Assembly (NCBI GenBank): GCA_022360535.1
Contig: JAKSCP010000312.1
Location: forward strand, 1-6,200
DNA from: Pseudomonadales bacterium
Lineage (GTDB): Bacteria > Pseudomonadota > Gammaproteobacteria > Pseudomonadales > Pseudohongiellaceae
Direction: 5' to 3'
DNA: 6,200 nucleotides
Shown: piece after piece, positions 5,233 to 6,200 of the stretch
Layout: every line of letters begins with the position of its first letter
Numbering within the stretch: position 1 is the first letter of the stretch
Made by a program: the position numbers and the translations under genes
Notes under the pieces: model-generated
Told to the model about the DNA's origin: nothing
The model's input: only the letters and a program-made list of their open reading frames with translations
Database searches by the model: none

Positions 5233-5739
5233 CTAAAATTTCAGCCAGAAATAATAGAGCGACTGATTCACCGGGCTCACGATAACGAGCCTGGCGGAAT
5301 CGATGTATTGATTCTGGGCATCGATGCTCATTGGGTAGAGGTAAAAGTCACTGGTCTTGACCGACTCTGGGCCAGGCACCCAGTTGGATTCCTCGTTGCC
5401 GAAATTCTCCAGTACGAAATCCACCGCGTTTTCTACGCTGGCAGCTAAAGAGTCTCCTCTTTGGAAGGCGCCATTAGATTCCAGTTCCGCACTGGTAATG
5501 CCAGTGATGCTTGCTCTGAATCCTCGCTCAATGTCGCCTGACATGTTACCCGTGACTGCGTAACTGTCCAGTAGCGTAAATTGAGCTGGAGACATCAGAT
5601 CCCGTACCTGCTGCACTTCGGGATGGTTCTCTTCCAGTATGCCCTCACCCACACCTGCAAATTGAATTGCAAGCAAACCGTAGAGTCCAGCGACAATAGC
5701 GAGGAATGAAAGCAGCGTGCGTTTGGTCGATGCTTTCAT
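5233..5739 (-). CDS. Small membrane-anchored protein of unknown function
   Basis: I do not recognise this 168-residue protein. The basic N-terminus MKASTKR is followed by a hydrophobic stretch at about 9-29 (LLSFLAIVAGLYGLLAIQFAG), which reads as a single membrane anchor or uncleaved signal with the remaining 140 residues outside the cytoplasm. That part is acidic and polar, contains no cysteine or clear catalytic motif, and ends in a hydrophobic segment LVIVSPVNQSLYYFWLKF, probably a beta strand. I chose the ATG at 5739; a TTG at 5751 would add four residues and has no better ribosome site. Translation signals are weak, so coupling to the upstream amidohydrolase gene, which stops 27 bases earlier, is plausible. 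The two genes probably share a transcript. The gene converges with the aldolase gene with a ten-base gap. Frame openness, a proper N-terminal anchor and operon placement make a real gene likely. Confidence 0.72.
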   Translation of the reverse strand: MKASTKRTLLSFLAIVAGLYGLLAIQFAGVGEGILEENHPEVQQVRDLMSPAQFTLLDSYAVTGNMSGDIERGFRASITGITSAELESNGAFQRGDSLAASVENAVDFVLENFGNEESNWVPGPESVKTSDFYLYPMSIDAQNQYIDSARLVIVSPVNQSLYYFWLKF

Positions 5740-5749
5740 GAGCTCAGGC

Positions 5750-5768
5750 AACTCTAATAAGGAGAGTT
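5750..5768. repeat. Small inverted repeat between the amidohydrolase and membrane protein genes
   Basis: AACTCT (5750-5755) and AGAGTT (5763-5768) are exact reverse complements around a seven-base loop. The element overlaps the amidohydrolase stop codon (5767-5769) and fills much of the 27-base intercistronic gap. The stem is short and A/T-rich and no T run follows on the minus strand, so it is not a terminator. It may modulate translation of the downstream gene, or be chance. Confidence 0.3.
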
Positions 5769-6200
5769 AATCAGAATCAGGAACACGATTTCCAGCAACA
5801 TAGACTTCGTCTATGAATTTCGTATTCGCAATATCTTCGGCTGGATTTTCGGATAGCACGATGAAATCAGCCCATCTTCCTGGTTCGAGAGTGCCAATAT
5901 CTGACATACCGATACAATCGGCTGCTACGCCAGTAGAAGCACGGATGGCATCCAGTGGAGTCATCCCCGCGTCCACCATGAGGTCCAGCTCCATATGCTC
6001 GAAGTAACCCTGGAATCGCGCTGCCGGCCCTGTATCCGTACCCATTGCAATTGGAATGCCGGCAGCATGCAAGGTACCAACATTAGCGAGTGCAACTTGC
6101 AAGCCTTCTTCATACGCCCTGGCAGCCCGACTGTTTGCCATGCGAGTCATGCGCTCTGGCGTCTGTAACTCGTCGACGACTTCAGGCTCAACTTCTTTGA
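5767..6200 (-). CDS. Amidohydrolase, imidazolonepropionase-like, C-terminal part (truncated by window)
   Basis: The frame is open from the right edge to a TAA at 5767-5769, giving about 143 visible codons; the N-terminus lies beyond base 6200. An ATG at 6150 is internal, because the frame upstream (EVEPEVVDELQTPER) is open and fits the fold. Recognisable amidohydrolase elements are GIPIAMGTDTG, whose Asp is the expected metal ligand at the end of barrel strand 8, then HMELDLMVDAGMTPLDAIRA, the STGVAADCIG helix, and the closing metal-cap segment IGTLEPGRWADFIVLSENP, which is very typical of the imidazolonepropionase/prolidase-like branch (COG1228). These enzymes hydrolyse amide or related bonds at a metal centre; the substrate cannot be told. 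Many relatives are secreted, but the N-terminus that would show a signal peptide is not visible. The gene is followed after 27 bases by the small membrane-anchored protein, probably on one transcript. Confidence 0.88.
   Translation of the reverse strand, partial: KEVEPEVVDELQTPERMTRMANSRAARAYEEGLQVALANVGTLHAAGIPIAMGTDTGPAARFQGYFEHMELDLMVDAGMTPLDAIRASTGVAADCIGMSDIGTLEPGRWADFIVLSENPAEDIANTKFIDEVYVAGNRVPDSD

Noticed and set aside
5757..5767. AAGGAGAG on the plus strand, resembling a ribosome binding site
   Set aside because: No plausible plus-strand start codon and open frame follows at proper spacing; the sequence lies over the amidohydrolase stop region and is part of the small inverted repeat.
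1..6200. Mobile element, CRISPR array, tRNA or phage gene
   Set aside because: No terminal inverted repeats with a transposase, regularly spaced long repeats, cloverleaf-like sequence or phage protein signature was seen on either strand.

Overview
The window looks like chromosomal DNA of a Gram-negative proteobacterium, most likely a gammaproteobacterium of free-living or marine type. This is inferred from balanced base composition, clear Shine-Dalgarno sites, a Nu-class (YfcG-like) glutathione transferase, which implies a glutathione-using cell, and a Cupin_6/AraC regulator. No genus can be fixed from the sequence. Seven protein genes are supported, two of them cut by the window edges. There is no rRNA, tRNA, CRISPR array, insertion sequence or phage gene, and no gene-free stretch over 300 bases (the longest gaps are about 170 to 195 bases).

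Left part (1-1004, minus strand): the N-terminal half of an epoxide-hydrolase-type alpha/beta hydrolase runs off the left edge. Upstream of it, separated by a good intrinsic terminator, is a classical WCGPC thioredoxin. From 1005 to 1174 lies a divergent control region unusually rich in symmetry: a 15-bp perfect palindrome, an 11-bp palindrome, an imperfect 14-bp one, and about three and a half copies of a 13-bp direct repeat running up to the start codon of the regulator.

Middle (1175-4166): an AraC-family regulator on the plus strand meets, stop codon over stop codon, a minus-strand two-gene operon. That operon encodes a dihydrolipoamide-dehydrogenase-like flavoprotein followed by a YfcG-like glutathione transferase. 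Thioredoxin, glutathione transferase and flavin disulfide reductase together form a thiol-redox neighbourhood with the regulator in its midst. With the epoxide hydrolase next door, defence against electrophiles or oxidants is a reasonable but unproven reading.

Right part (4167-6200): divergent from the flavoprotein operon is an HpcH/HpaI-family aldolase with a convincing N-terminal signal peptide, unusual for a family known mainly from cytoplasmic aromatic-degradation enzymes. It converges with a minus-strand pair: a C-terminal fragment of an imidazolonepropionase-like amidohydrolase (cut by the right edge), then a small single-pass membrane-anchored protein that I do not recognise.

The most distinctive items are the exported aldolase, the E2-less flavin reductase/GST/thioredoxin grouping, and the symmetric control region between the thioredoxin and AraC genes. 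None is proof of a new system; each is a testable lead.
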